DNA from: Sphingorhabdus lacus
GTDB taxonomy: Bacteria > Pseudomonadota > Alphaproteobacteria > Sphingomonadales > Sphingomonadaceae
NCBI RefSeq assembly: GCF_009768975.1
Contig: NZ_CP035733.1
Coordinates: forward strand, 992,001 to 1,056,000
DNA: 64,000 bases
Reading direction: 5' to 3'
Each line of letters starts with the position of its first letter. Positions within the stretch are counted from its first letter, which is position 1. Below the pieces are notes generated by a model. That model was not told where the DNA came from, did not search any database, and was given only the letters and a program-made list of their open reading frames with translations. Shown piece by piece: positions 9,449 to 18,978 of this stretch. The translations under genes and the position numbers were made by a program.

Positions 9449-10810
9449 TCAGACCTGTAGGTCGTATTGCTTGAGAAGATCGTATAAAGTCGGACGGCTG
9501 ATCCCGAGCAGCTTTGCAGCCCCCGAAATATTCCCTTCCGTACGGGCGATCGCGCGCTTTATTGCTTTCCGGTCCGCAGCTTCGCGCGCCGCCTTCAGGT
9601 TCAGCAACAATTCGTCCTCGTCTTCATCGCCGAAATCGAGATCGTCTGCGGTAACAAATTTCCCGTCTGCCATAATGACTGCGCGCTTCACCCGGTTTTC
9701 CAGTTCGCGCACATTGCCCGGCCATGTCCAATGGTCGATGGCGGTCAGAGCGCTGGTCGACATGCCCTTGATCGACGGGTTCATTTCGCGTGCAAAGCGG
9801 CTGACAAAATATTTCGCTAGCAACACCGCGTCGCCCGACCGTTCGATCAGGCTTGGAATAGCAACCGTGACCTCTGCCAAGCGATAATAAAGGTCTTCGC
9901 GGAAGCTTTGATCCACGATCATCTGGTTGAGGTTACGATGCGTGGCGCACACCACGCGCACGTCAACGGGTATCGGCTTTCGTCCCCCGATGCGTTCGAT
10001 GGTGCGTTCCTGCAAAAAGCGGAGCAGTTTGACCTGCAAAGGCAGCGGGATGTCGCCGACTTCATCGAGGAAAAGCGTGCCGCCATTGGCAATTTCGATC
10101 TTGCCTTCGGTGGTTTTGACAGCCCCGGTGAAGGCGCCTTTTTCATGACCGAACAATTCGGATTCGAGCAGATTCTCCGGGATTGCACCGCAGTTGATCG
10201 CAATGAAGGGTTTGTCGGCGCGGTTGCTCGCATTGTGCAGACCACGGGCGAGCAATTCCTTACCCGTCCCACTGGCTCCCAGCAGCATGACCGACACACC
10301 GGTCGGCGCGACGCGTTCAATGGTGCGGGCGACCTTCACCATCTCGGGCGATCCCGAAATGATGGAGCCGAGCAGCAATTCGCCATCGGCATCGGGTTGC
10401 TGCAAAAGCTCGTTCTGCATTTCCAGACTGCGCACATGGAAAGCGCGTTTGACGATCAGGTGCAGCTCATCAATATCGACGGGCTTCTGGTAAAAATCCC
10501 ATGCTCCCGCCGATATGGCGCGCAAGGCACTTTCCTTTGCCCCATGGCCTGACGCCACAATGACTTTGGTATCCGGTTTCAGCTTTAGCATTTCATCAAG
10601 CACGGCGAAACCTTCGGTCACGCCATCCGGATCAGGCGGCAGGCCGAGGTCGAGTGTTACGACATCCGGTTCTTCCGACCGCAACAAAGCCATGGCCTCG
10701 TCACGATTGGAGGCACAATAGACATCAAAATCCTCATACGACCATTTCAACTGCTTCTGCAGCCCGAGATCGTCTTCGACAATGAGCAATTTCTGGCGCA
10801 CGTCCATCAT
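9449..10810 (-). CDS. prsR: PEP-CTERM-box response regulator, sigma-54 activator PrsR
   Basis: A 453-residue NtrC-type response regulator. Residues 5-125 are the receiver domain with phosphoacceptor Asp54 in VTLDLGLP. Residues about 150-380 are the sigma-54-interacting AAA+ ATPase, with Walker A GASGTGKE and the sigma-54 contact loop GAFTGA. The C-terminus is a Fis-type helix-turn-helix (GAAKLLGISRPTLYDLLKQY). The start follows the prsK stop by 2 bases, and a second in-frame ATG follows immediately (MMDV). PrsK should phosphorylate it. In other bacteria PrsR activates sigma-54 promoters of PEP-CTERM proteins and polysaccharide genes. No PEP-CTERM target gene is in this window. Confidence 0.93.
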   Translation of the reverse strand: MMDVRQKLLIVEDDLGLQKQLKWSYEDFDVYCASNRDEAMALLRSEEPDVVTLDLGLPPDPDGVTEGFAVLDEMLKLKPDTKVIVASGHGAKESALRAISAGAWDFYQKPVDIDELHLIVKRAFHVRSLEMQNELLQQPDADGELLLGSIISGSPEMVKVARTIERVAPTGVSVMLLGASGTGKELLARGLHNASNRADKPFIAINCGAIPENLLESELFGHEKGAFTGAVKTTEGKIEIANGGTLFLDEVGDIPLPLQVKLLRFLQERTIERIGGRKPIPVDVRVVCATHRNLNQMIVDQSFREDLYYRLAEVTVAIPSLIERSGDAVLLAKYFVSRFAREMNPSIKGMSTSALTAIDHWTWPGNVRELENRVKRAVIMADGKFVTADDLDFGDEDEDELLLNLKAAREAADRKAIKRAIARTEGNISGAAKLLGISRPTLYDLLKQYDLQV

Positions 10811-10812
10811 GT

Positions 10813-12906
10813 TCAGGCGGCCTCTTCTATAGAGATGTGGTTGTCTTTTTCGTCGGCAATGGGCAGCAACAGCGTAAAGGTCGTGCCCTTGCCGACGCGG
10901 CTATCAACGCGCAGTTGTCCACCCATTGAAATCGCCAAAGCGCGGGCTTCATAGGCACCGATGCCGAACCCGCCTTCCTTGGTAGATTCAAAGGGCTTGA
11001 ACAATTGGCTGGACACAAAAGCTTCGGTCATGCCGACGCCCGTGTCGGTGATGTTTACGGCGACGTCATTGCCCTGCTTTCGGCAGGTGATCCGCACGGG
11101 CGAGCCATCCGCCGTCGCTTCAATGGCATTTTGGACCAGATGCCCGATAATGGTTTCAACGCGTGACGGGTCAGCATTGGCAAACAGGCCCGGTTTTAAT
11201 TGTGCGTCGATCGGATAAATCAGGCGCTTATCATGCACCGCCTTCATCACCGCCTCGCCAATGTCGATGACCACCGGCAGGGAGTGGCGCGATTTGTTGT
11301 GTTGCGAAAGACGCGCCAACAACTCGTTCATTTTATCGACCGAAGACCGCAACGTCTCGATCATATCGGCACGGAACTCCGGCTTTTCGGCATGGCGTTC
11401 GGCGTTGCGCGCCAGGATGCTCAACTGGCTCACCAGATTTTTGATGTCATGCGCAACAAAGGCGAAGCGGCGGTTGAATTGTTCGAATTGCTGGCTTTCG
11501 GCCAAAGCCTGCTGGCTTGCCGCTTCGGCCAGATAGCTGGCCAATTGGCGGCCAACAACGCGCAGCATATCGAGATCTTCCCAATCCAGCGCGCGCGGCA
11601 AGCGTGGCCGGGCCAATATGACAAGGCCAGCGAGTTTCCCGAAATGCACGAGCGGTACAACAGCCCAAGCCTGCGCTTCGTCATAAAGCCAGTGCGGAAT
11701 GGCGCGCGGATCACACCGTTCGTCGGTGCCTGCGCGTATCTGGTCCATTGAAACAATATGCCCGGTCGATTCAAAAAAAGGCATGGTTTGCGACGTAACG
11801 CAATTGGACGGGACATCAGCCGTCGCCCAGTTCCAACGCGCCTGCAAGGTCAGGCGCCCTTCATCGTCCGGGACCAGCAAAAGGCCGCCGGGACTGTCAA
11901 ATATATCCGCCAGAGATTTCACGACACGCTCATAGAATGGCGCAGCCTCCTTGGACGGGAACCCGATCGTATCGGCAAAGCGCATCCATTCGGACCGATA
12001 GTCATAGCGGTGCTGGAAGAAGTTTTTGGCGATAACCACGTTCAGCCAGCTTTTGAACCGCCCGGATGGCAGGATCAGCAGCGCGGCAAGCGACATGCCG
12101 AATATCAGCGATATCTGCGCCAGACGCACATAGGTGCCGCCCACAAGCTCCAGCGCGGTTGCAAGAACGACCATACCGAGCATGTAGAAACCAATAGCAA
12201 CCAGCGACACGGACTGGAACGCAACCGACCGGGACAGACGGATACCCCAATTGCTGTTGCGCTTTGCCGCCATGACAAAGACCGGAGCAAGCACCGCAGT
12301 GGCAAAGCCGCGTGTCTGGACCAATTCTTCCGAAGGTGCGGATGTCAAATAGCTGATGGTGTAGAGGTTGAGGTCATAGGTCCACATGGCCGCCAACGCC
12401 GCCATGGGGAGACTTATGCCCCATCGTGTCTCCGGCGCGGACACGGTGTAGAGATTGTGCACAACGACGAGCGCGCCGACGGCATAGATCATCCGCATCG
12501 TCATGGCGGATTGCGTCGCCAGATGGGGGCCTGTATTCGCGTTACCGAAAATCGCTACAACTGCGTCGTTCACGGGCTGGAACAGCAAAACGATCAGCAG
12601 GACACCATAGATCATGTTGATGGTGCGGGGCTGTTCGCGCCCTTCGCCGCTTCGCAGCAGTAAAAACATAAAGCACAGCCACGCAAGGTTGCGTGCGCTT
12701 TCCGCACACAGCGCCGCGAGGCTGAGCGGACCGGCTACGGTAGAGATAATCCCCCATAAAGAGGTCAGCGCCATAGCGCCGATGAGCATCACCTGCTGCC
12801 GGTTGCGCTCGCGATATTTGTGCAGCAACCAGATCGCCAGCGCCGCATAAGCGAAACCAACCGCCGCATGTCCCCAAAATCCGATAAAAGGAAGCACCGC
12901 TTCCAT
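10813..12906 (-). CDS. prsK: Sensor histidine kinase PrsK (XrtA/PEP-CTERM system)
   Basis: A 697-residue membrane histidine kinase. The first 285 residues hold about eight transmembrane helices. Residues about 320-450 are a GAF-like domain. The dimerization/phosphoacceptor helix has His486 in FVAHDIKN, and the ATPase domain carries GVGMTEAF and GGFGIGAYEA. This matches PrsK, the partner kinase of PrsR in exosortase-associated polysaccharide loci. Its ATG overlaps the stop of the sugar transferase gene by one base (TGATG), and prsR follows by 2 bases, so the cluster is one transcript. The signal sensed is unknown. Confidence 0.93.
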   Translation of the reverse strand: MEAVLPFIGFWGHAAVGFAYAALAIWLLHKYRERNRQQVMLIGAMALTSLWGIISTVAGPLSLAALCAESARNLAWLCFMFLLLRSGEGREQPRTINMIYGVLLIVLLFQPVNDAVVAIFGNANTGPHLATQSAMTMRMIYAVGALVVVHNLYTVSAPETRWGISLPMAALAAMWTYDLNLYTISYLTSAPSEELVQTRGFATAVLAPVFVMAAKRNSNWGIRLSRSVAFQSVSLVAIGFYMLGMVVLATALELVGGTYVRLAQISLIFGMSLAALLILPSGRFKSWLNVVIAKNFFQHRYDYRSEWMRFADTIGFPSKEAAPFYERVVKSLADIFDSPGGLLLVPDDEGRLTLQARWNWATADVPSNCVTSQTMPFFESTGHIVSMDQIRAGTDERCDPRAIPHWLYDEAQAWAVVPLVHFGKLAGLVILARPRLPRALDWEDLDMLRVVGRQLASYLAEAASQQALAESQQFEQFNRRFAFVAHDIKNLVSQLSILARNAERHAEKPEFRADMIETLRSSVDKMNELLARLSQHNKSRHSLPVVIDIGEAVMKAVHDKRLIYPIDAQLKPGLFANADPSRVETIIGHLVQNAIEATADGSPVRITCRKQGNDVAVNITDTGVGMTEAFVSSQLFKPFESTKEGGFGIGAYEARALAISMGGQLRVDSRVGKGTTFTLLLPIADEKDNHISIEEAA

Positions 12907-14294
12907 CAGCGGGCACCCTCCGGCCAGATGACAACGCGAATGGTCTGCAGCAGGATCAGAAGATCAAGGAAGGGCGTGTAGTTTTTCGCATAATAGAGAT
13001 CATATTCCAGCTTATGCTGCGCATCCGCCTTGGACGCGCCATAGGGGTAATTGATCTGTGCCCAGCCGGTGATACCCGGTTTTACCATATGGCGTTCGGC
13101 ATAATAGGACAGCTGTTGTTCCAGATCGGCGACGAATTCCGGACGCTCGGGACGCGGGCCGACGAAGCTCATTTCACCCTTCAGCACGTTCCAGGTTTGC
13201 GGAAGCTCATCGATCCGCACCTTGCGGATGAAACGGCCGACCTTTGTGATGCGCGGGTCATTCTTCTCCGCCCAGACCGCTTTCCCGGCTGCTTCCGCAT
13301 CGGCCCGCATGGACCGCAGTTTCAGTACCGTATAAGGCTGCCCGAACAGGCCGACGCGCACTTGGCGGTAGAATGCAGGGCCTTTGCTTTCGAGCTTAAT
13401 CAGCAGCGCGAAAAAGAAGATGATCGGCGCGGTCAAAAACAGAAGGAGCGAGCTGGCGGCGACATCGAAGAGCCGCTTTGCGATGCCCGACAAACGGCGA
13501 CCTGACGAAAAGCCGTCTGAGAAGATCAGCCAGCTCGGATTGACGCTATCGAGGTCGACACGGCCCGTTTCACGCTCCAGAAAGGTGGAGATGTCGTTGA
13601 CGTGCACACCCGTCGTCTTGATCCGCAGCAGGTCATCCAGCGGTAGCGCATTGCGCCGCTCTTCGAGCGCCAGGACGACTTCACTCGTCCCCAGCTTCAC
13701 GACAAAATCGGAGAGGTTGTAGATCGCGCTGCGGTTGATGGCCTCGGGGATGACGCGCTTGTTTTCGTCCATGGCGATAAAGCCGACGACGACAAAGCCC
13801 GATCCCGGTTTCGCCTCCAGATCCTTGATACGCTGCGCGCGGCGGCCTGCGCCGAGCACGAGCAGGCGTCGCTTGAAGCTTTCCCCACCGATCAAGCTGC
13901 CGAGGATGGCGCGGCTGGTGGCGAGGAAAACGAAGGCAAGGATCATCGCGTACAGCGAATTGGAACGCCAAAGGGTCAGCCCCGGAAAGGCAAAGGCCAT
14001 CACCGACTGGAAGATAACCCCCAGCGACACCGCCACCAACAGGCGCGCAATCGCGAAGCGGAGCGACTGCAACGCATCGGGTCCATAGACCCCCACGGCC
14101 ATACCGGCGACATGGACCGAGGCCGCAAAAGTGAGCAATTGCCCGAACCGGTTGCCGATATAATCGACATGCATACCGATCTGGTTCGCCCGGATCACCC
14201 ATGCCGTTTCGGCCGCCACGACAAGCAGACAAAAGTCGATTATCGCGAGAAACAGAACCGCATAGGGAATATAATGTTTGAAAAGCCTGATCAT
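12906..14294 (-). CDS. Exopolysaccharide polyprenyl-phosphate sugar-1-phosphate transferase
   Basis: A 462-residue inner-membrane enzyme that loads the first sugar-1-phosphate on undecaprenyl phosphate to begin polysaccharide repeat synthesis. Four or five N-terminal membrane helices are followed by a nucleotide-binding-like CoA_binding_3 region ([13 protein letters not shown]) and the C-terminal bacterial sugar transferase domain with [30 protein letters not shown] and [10 protein letters not shown]. It matches the TIGR03013-type transferase found in PEP-CTERM loci. It is the first gene of the cluster with prsK and prsR, so the kinase and regulator are expressed together with the enzyme they probably control. 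Confidence 0.93.
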   Translation of the reverse strand: MIRLFKHYIPYAVLFLAIIDFCLLVVAAETAWVIRANQIGMHVDYIGNRFGQLLTFAASVHVAGMAVGVYGPDALQSLRFAIARLLVAVSLGVIFQSVMAFAFPGLTLWRSNSLYAMILAFVFLATSRAILGSLIGGESFKRRLLVLGAGRRAQRIKDLEAKPGSGFVVVGFIAMDENKRVIPEAINRSAIYNLSDFVVKLGTSEVVLALEERRNALPLDDLLRIKTTGVHVNDISTFLERETGRVDLDSVNPSWLIFSDGFSSGRRLSGIAKRLFDVAASSLLLFLTAPIIFFFALLIKLESKGPAFYRQVRVGLFGQPYTVLKLRSMRADAEAAGKAVWAEKNDPRITKVGRFIRKVRIDELPQTWNVLKGEMSFVGPRPERPEFVADLEQQLSYYAERHMVKPGITGWAQINYPYGASKADAQHKLEYDLYYAKNYTPFLDLLILLQTIRVVIWPEGAR

Positions 14295-14401
14295 GGCGTC
14301 GGTTCACCTAACATGTCGGATTTTTTAACGGCCAAAGGTAAAGTGTCGATTAATTTTACACCTCTATTCCAAGTTTCTGGAACAAGGCGGTTTTTTGTGA
14401 T

Positions 14402-14430
14402 TTGACGATGAACCCTTCATCAGCGATAGC
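14402..14430 (+). promoter_or_regulatory. Candidate promoter for mannose-1-phosphate guanylyltransferase
   Basis: TTGACG at 14402-14407 and GATAGC at 14425-14430 are 17 bases apart, 34 bases before the GTG start. The -35 match is good and the -10 match is weak (three of six), which is common in Alphaproteobacteria. The gap 14295-14463 separates two divergent polysaccharide genes and should hold both promoters. I found no sigma-54 -24/-12 element there. Confidence 0.3.
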
Positions 14431-14463
14431 AATCGTTAACGCACAAGATTATTCGAGGTAAAA

Positions 14464-15501
14464 GTGACGATCACTCCTGTCATTCTGTCTGGCGGCGGCG
14501 GCACACGGCTATGGCCGATGTCCACGCCCGATCGCCCGAAACAGTTTCAGGCGCTGACCAGCGAACATACGATGTTCCAGCTCACCGTTCTGCGCGTGAC
14601 AGATCGCCAGCGCTTTGACGCCCCGATCATCGTAGCAAATGCTGCCCATGCCCATCTGGTCGAGGAGCAGTTGGCCGCCATCGGCGTGACCGATGCCACC
14701 CTCATTTTGGAACCCTGCGCGCGCAACACCGCGCCTGCCATCGCGCTTGCGGCATTGACAGTCGCGCGGCCTGAGGCGACGCTACTGGTCATGCCGAGCG
14801 ACCATGTCATCCTCGACACCGCCGCCTTCGATGCGGCAACGGCGGCGCTTTTGCCGCTCGTCGAAAATGGCTGGCTGGCCACTTACGGGATCAGCCCGAC
14901 CGGCCCCGAAACCGGCTATGGTTATATCAAAATGGACGAAGCGGAACTTGCCACCGCCGTCCGCAAAGTAAACCGCTTTGTCGAAAAGCCCGACAAAGAC
15001 CGCGCTCAGGAGATGATCGCAAGCGGCGACCATGTCTGGAACGGTGGCATTTTCCTGTTTCGCGCGGATACATATCTGCAAGCGCTTTCCGACCATGCGC
15101 CGAAGATGCTGGCCCAAAGCAAACGCGCCATGGGCTCCGCCACCCGCTCCGATGCACGCATAACCCCCGACCCAGACGCCTTTGCCGCCTGCCCATCGGA
15201 CAGCATTGACTATGCGGTGATGGAAACCGCGGACCGTGTTGCCGTCGCGCCCGTCCATATGGGCTGGTCCGATGTCGGCAGCTGGGATTCGCTCCACGAC
15301 ATCGGCGCAAAGGACGAGGACGGAAACGTGCTGTCCGGCGCAGTGCGTGTCCATGCCTCGACAGGCAACCTGGTCTATAGCGACGGGGTCCGCATTTCGG
15401 TGCACGGGATCGACAATCTGATCGTCGTCGCCAATGGCACAGAAATATTGATCATGCCCCGCGGCACCAGCCAGAAGGTCCGCGATTTCGCCAAAGGCTG
15501 A
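14464..15501 (+). CDS. Mannose-1-phosphate guanylyltransferase
   Basis: A 345-residue cytosolic nucleotidyltransferase making GDP-mannose from mannose-1-phosphate and GTP for polysaccharide synthesis. The signature loop GGGGTRLWPMS is at residues 9-19, and the sugar-binding motifs FVEKPD and WNGGIFLF are present. The C-terminal cupin isomerase domain of bifunctional ManC/AlgA proteins is absent, so this is the single-function form. The start is GTG at 14464, preceded by GAGGTAAAA. It is divergent from the sugar transferase-prsK-prsR cluster, which fits a shared role in building a mannose-containing or GDP-mannose-derived polymer. Confidence 0.93.
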   Translation: MTITPVILSGGGGTRLWPMSTPDRPKQFQALTSEHTMFQLTVLRVTDRQRFDAPIIVANAAHAHLVEEQLAAIGVTDATLILEPCARNTAPAIALAALTVARPEATLLVMPSDHVILDTAAFDAATAALLPLVENGWLATYGISPTGPETGYGYIKMDEAELATAVRKVNRFVEKPDKDRAQEMIASGDHVWNGGIFLFRADTYLQALSDHAPKMLAQSKRAMGSATRSDARITPDPDAFAACPSDSIDYAVMETADRVAVAPVHMGWSDVGSWDSLHDIGAKDEDGNVLSGAVRVHASTGNLVYSDGVRISVHGIDNLIVVANGTEILIMPRGTSQKVRDFAKG

Positions 15502-15516
15502 GGCGCGTTAGCGCCT
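15501..15516. terminator. Small hairpin between convergent genes
   Basis: AGGCGC and GCGCCT arms enclose a GTTA loop. The hairpin overlaps the last base of the guanylyltransferase stop and the stop of the carotenoid oxygenase. No T-run follows on either side, so termination here is only a possibility. Confidence 0.3.
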
Positions 15517-16966
15517 AGGCAATCGTCCCATGGAAGGTCAACGGCAGGGGCAAAGACGCCCGCCATGTCGCCAAGGGTCCTTCGGAAACGCGGCGTGCAT
15601 CGATCAGGTGCAACTCGGTCTTGCGCTCCTTCAGGTTTAACGTGGTGCCCATGAGCCATCCGTCGCGTTCACCCGATCCTGTCGGCACGAACAAAAACTC
15701 CTCGACCAGCTGGTGGCTGCCAAAATCGAACTTATCATCGCGGCCGGTTTTCCAGTCCCATGCCGCAATAGCGTGGGGAAAAGGCGTCTGGCGGTACCCG
15801 GCAACATGGGTGGTAAAGCGCCGTGCTTGCCCTGCCCGCCTCTTGTCCGTTGCGGGGAATTCGCCCGAAATGCGCGTGGTTTTCATGTCGGCCTTGCCAT
15901 TGGGATGCAGCACAATCTGGGTCAGCATGGGCGAAGGCGCCTTGATATGCTCGCCGCGCAGCAGAGCCGACGCCGCGATTTGCCCGAAGGTCGGATTTTC
16001 TTCCAGGCATCCGTCAAAGCGGATCGTGCCATCACTTTCTTCCCACCCGTCGGCCAGATGAAAAAAGGAAAAAGCGGGCAATTCATAGGTCCGCTTTTTC
16101 GACAGATCATCCTTGTCGATGACGAGGATGCGGGTCCCCAATTCCGGTTTCCACGCCATGGCCGTTGACAGGGGGAATTTGAACCCTTCCTGCACCCAGG
16201 GCTGAAGCACGATAATCAGATGCCGTGCCGTCGCAGTAAAATCATGGAAATAGCTCGCCCGCCCAACGTCGAGCATTTCCGCCTTTCCGAGCGATCCGTC
16301 GGGGTTCAGTTTCCAGACGAAGGTCCCTTTGCCGTTACCCCCCAAATTCCAGACCGTTCCATCGGCCTCGACCCGTGGGTGCGCCAGAAATGGCATTTGT
16401 TTCAAATCCCGGCGGAAGGTTTTAAAGCCTTTTGTTTCCAGCGTTTCCGGGTCAACGATCGCAGGCGACCCACCTTCCCATAGGGCCAGCAACTGGCCGC
16501 CCGACATCAACACGCTGGTATTTGCCGCATTGGTATCGTCGGGTCCGTTCACCACCGCACCGTCGCGGCGCGAGGATCCGAAACCCGGTTGCACAATGGC
16601 ATCCAGCTTGGTTTCAAGGCGGCGCTTGGGCGTATCGACAAAGCGTGCCGTCAGATGGGCCTTGCCATCGCCCACCCGGAATTTGCGCACCAGTCCGTCG
16701 CCGTCAAACCAGTGGCCGGATGTTCCTGTGCCCCGGCGAAATTTCGCAGGTCCGTTGCGATAAAGCGTCACGTCGCAATCGGCGGGCACTTTCCCGTGCA
16801 CCAGCTCCAATGTCTCCACCGGCACATCCGCGTCGACATCGGCAACGGCCAGGCTCCAGCCTGCGGGGCTTGTTCCGGCAAGTGCCCTTTCGGGGGTGAT
16901 GATGGTGGCGGCTGCGGCGGCGAACAGTCCGCTTCCGAGGAAATGGCGACGGTCAAATTGGGTCAT
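15515..16966 (-). CDS. Carotenoid oxygenase family protein with Tat signal
   Basis: A 483-residue non-haem iron dioxygenase of the carotenoid cleavage/RPE65 family. The N-terminus has a twin-arginine signal (DRRHFLGSG, then a hydrophobic stretch, cleavage near ALA at residue 30), so the folded enzyme is exported. The four iron-binding histidines can be placed: His196 (LAHPRVE), His241 (YFHDF), His303 (FFHLADGWEE) and His479 in the C-terminal FHG. These enzymes split carotenoids, stilbenes or lignin-derived stilbenoids; sphingomonads have all three substrates. Twenty-three bases upstream is the DUF2141 protein gene, transcribed in the same direction, so an operon is likely. Confidence 0.92.
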   Translation of the reverse strand: MTQFDRRHFLGSGLFAAAAATIITPERALAGTSPAGWSLAVADVDADVPVETLELVHGKVPADCDVTLYRNGPAKFRRGTGTSGHWFDGDGLVRKFRVGDGKAHLTARFVDTPKRRLETKLDAIVQPGFGSSRRDGAVVNGPDDTNAANTSVLMSGGQLLALWEGGSPAIVDPETLETKGFKTFRRDLKQMPFLAHPRVEADGTVWNLGGNGKGTFVWKLNPDGSLGKAEMLDVGRASYFHDFTATARHLIIVLQPWVQEGFKFPLSTAMAWKPELGTRILVIDKDDLSKKRTYELPAFSFFHLADGWEESDGTIRFDGCLEENPTFGQIAASALLRGEHIKAPSPMLTQIVLHPNGKADMKTTRISGEFPATDKRRAGQARRFTTHVAGYRQTPFPHAIAAWDWKTGRDDKFDFGSHQLVEEFLFVPTGSGERDGWLMGTTLNLKERKTELHLIDARRVSEGPLATWRASLPLPLTFHGTIA

Positions 16967-16989
16967 GGTCGATAGCCTCCGGATCGAAA

Positions 16990-17433
16990 TTACTTGATGA
17001 CAATCGCGTGCACATTGGCACCGGGCTTCACTTCAAATTTGGCATCCGCCCATTTCGCAGGCCCCATATTGCCGACGGCATTGTTCGAAAAAGCAAAGGG
17101 CTCAATCGGCATGCCATAGGGATTGGTGGACATTTTCATGTCGCCGTCGATGTCGTGAAAGGCCTTGATGGCATAGACGCCCGCCTCAAGCCCCTCCAGC
17201 GCGGTGCTGACTTCGGCTTTATCCGCGCTGATCATGATCTGCCGCACCGGCGCGCCTTTGCCATTATACGCGTCTTCGCTGTTGAAAACGACGCCCAATA
17301 TGGCGCCTTCCTTCTCTTCTATACCAGTGAAGTTCACGTCCAACTTGGCCGCCGCATTCTGGGCGATGGATGCCGTCGAAATCGACGCGGCACACATGGC
17401 GATGACGGTGCATATGGATTGTAGATTGTTCAT
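16990..17433 (-). CDS. DUF2141 domain secreted protein
   Basis: A 147-residue exported protein with signal peptide MNNLQSICTVIAMCAASIS and then AQNAAA. The mature part has the DUF2141 pattern: LDVNFTGIEEKEGAILG, then LEAGVYAIKAFHDIDGDMKM, then NPYGMPIEPFAFSNNA, a beta-sandwich of unknown function. A longer open frame reaches 17589, but the ATG at 17433 has a GGAG ribosome binding site at 7 bases and the signal peptide. It precedes the exported carotenoid oxygenase by 23 bases and is divergent from the LytTR regulator. Confidence 0.9.
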   Translation of the reverse strand: MNNLQSICTVIAMCAASISTASIAQNAAAKLDVNFTGIEEKEGAILGVVFNSEDAYNGKGAPVRQIMISADKAEVSTALEGLEAGVYAIKAFHDIDGDMKMSTNPYGMPIEPFAFSNNAVGNMGPAKWADAKFEVKPGANVHAIVIK

Positions 17434-17537
17434 GTCGCTTGCTCCAATTGGGATGTTTGCTAGGGATGACCAAGACATGGCGGACCGTTGATATCGTTCA
17501 ACGCCGTTTACGTGAAAGACCTGGAATTCTGCGCGAC

Positions 17538-18365
17538 ATGACCGAAAATGCCGTTCACGGTTCGCCAATGGCGCCCTCTTATACGCCAAAAGAAGCCGGC
17601 TTTGGTGCGCGTCACCGGCGGGGATTCATGATCGCGGCCATTGTCGGGTTTCTGCTCGCCATGGTCGGGGCGCTCGAAACGACCGAAATCCCGTTTCTTC
17701 CCAGACTGGCCTATTGGGAAATACTGATGCTGTCCGGCGCGCTGATCGGCCTTGGCGTTTCGGAGATGGTCGAAAAATGGGGCCGCCTGCGGTCGCGCCA
17801 ATGGGCGGAGATGCCGCTGATTGCGACCCTGATTGCCTTACCCCTCACCCTGATGGTCATCGGCACCAGTTCGCTCTTCTTCAATACCCGGCAACCGACT
17901 TTTGATGCCTTTGCGACCATGTTTGCGATCACCTTCACCATCAGCATGGTGATGACGGCGCTGAACTATTTCATTCATTGGCCGGGCAAGGTCATTCCGG
18001 AAGTAGTTGCGCCACCTACACAATTTGCCGTCGAAAATGCATCCCCGGCCAAATTGTCGGCACGGCTGCCGCTGCAATACCGGCAACTGGAAATTATCGC
18101 GCTCGAAGCCGAAGACCATTATTTGCGGGTGCACTTTAACGATGGCGGATCGACGCTCATCCTTATGCGGCTATCGGATGCGATCGCGGAATTGCCCGAC
18201 GCACTCGGCGCGCAAACGCACCGTAGCTGGTGGGTCGCCAAGTCAGCAGTAGGCGATCTGACTAAAGGCGATGGCCGCGCAACACTGAACCTGTCAAATG
18301 GCGTTTCGGCTCCCGTCAGCCGCAGCTTCTACAAGCGGCTGAACGACGAAGGCTGGTTTGCTTAA
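17538..18365 (+). CDS. Membrane-bound LytTR-family DNA-binding regulator
   Basis: A regulator of about 275 residues. Four hydrophobic segments (e.g. GFMIAAIVGFLLAMVGAL, MLSGALIGLGVSEM, MPLIATLIALPLTLMVIG) precede a C-terminal LytTR domain (LPLQYRQLEIIALEAEDHYLRVH and RSWWVAKSAV, then RSFYKRLNDEGWF). LytTR domains bind direct-repeat DNA through beta strands. With no receiver domain, the signal must come through the membrane part. Starts at 17439, 17466, 17538 and 17568 are possible. I chose 17538 because it leaves room for a divergent promoter region with the DUF2141 gene, but its ribosome binding site is weak. The target genes are unknown; the divergent export operon is a candidate. Confidence 0.82.
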   Translation: MTENAVHGSPMAPSYTPKEAGFGARHRRGFMIAAIVGFLLAMVGALETTEIPFLPRLAYWEILMLSGALIGLGVSEMVEKWGRLRSRQWAEMPLIATLIALPLTLMVIGTSSLFFNTRQPTFDAFATMFAITFTISMVMTALNYFIHWPGKVIPEVVAPPTQFAVENASPAKLSARLPLQYRQLEIIALEAEDHYLRVHFNDGGSTLILMRLSDAIAELPDALGAQTHRSWWVAKSAVGDLTKGDGRATLNLSNGVSAPVSRSFYKRLNDEGWFA

Positions 18366-18382
18366 GCGTTGCGGCGCGTATT

Positions 18383-18874
18383 TTACCGGCAGATGGCCGT
18401 TTTCTCCGCGCATATATCGATGCGGGCACATTTCCGCTGGTAGCTTCCGGTAATATAGCGGGTCGACGGCAGAATGAGGTCAAAGACCACATTCGCATCC
18501 AGCGAAGCTGCATCAACGGCTAAGAAATCAACATTCGTCAGGCCCATTTCCGATGCCATGCGTTTCGCCTGACGGATATCTCCGGTTGATTCATCAAAGC
18601 CGGTAAAGCGGCTGTTCGGATATAGCTTCGCAAGGTGATTGACTGCCTGCCCCGCACCGCAGCCAATATCTGCCACATCAATGCCCGCTTCCAAGCGGGC
18701 CAAAAGGCCGGGTTCGCTTTTCAGGACATGCTCTTCAAAGGCGGCAAATTCGCACGGATCACCCCGCCCCGAAAAATCGCCCGAACTGATATCTTGGGTG
18801 AACTGGATCGTCTTATTGGTCGCCGGATTGCTCTTAACAATCATGAGCCTTGGTTCGTTTCGCTTGTTAAACAT
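18383..18874 (-). pseudogene. Class I SAM-dependent methyltransferase remnant
   Basis: An open frame of 163 residues holding only the central part of a methyltransferase: HVLKSEPGLLARLEAGIDV, the SAM-binding motif I DIGCGAGQAV and motif II RFTGFDES, then DAASLDANVVFDLI. Homologous proteins that I know are about 350 residues, with a winged-helix N-terminus and a further 150 residues after this point. Here the frame departs from the family directly after FDLI and ends in an unrelated cysteine-containing tail. It is most likely a decayed or internally deleted gene. A short functional protein cannot be excluded, since the frame is open. It is divergent from the hydrolase fusion gene. Confidence 0.6.
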
Positions 18875-18978
18875 AGTTTGACTCTCTATAAATCAAGCCG
18901 CGCATTAACCGGCGCACCGTTTGCCTTTGCGTTTGAACGAGCGTTGGAATTCATCTTTCGTGCGTGGAAACGTGATGT

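Noticed and set aside
14295..14463. Sigma-54 -24/-12 promoter for the polysaccharide cluster
   Set aside because: I looked for GG and GC 10 bases apart in the TGGCAC-N5-TTGC context on both strands and found none acceptable.
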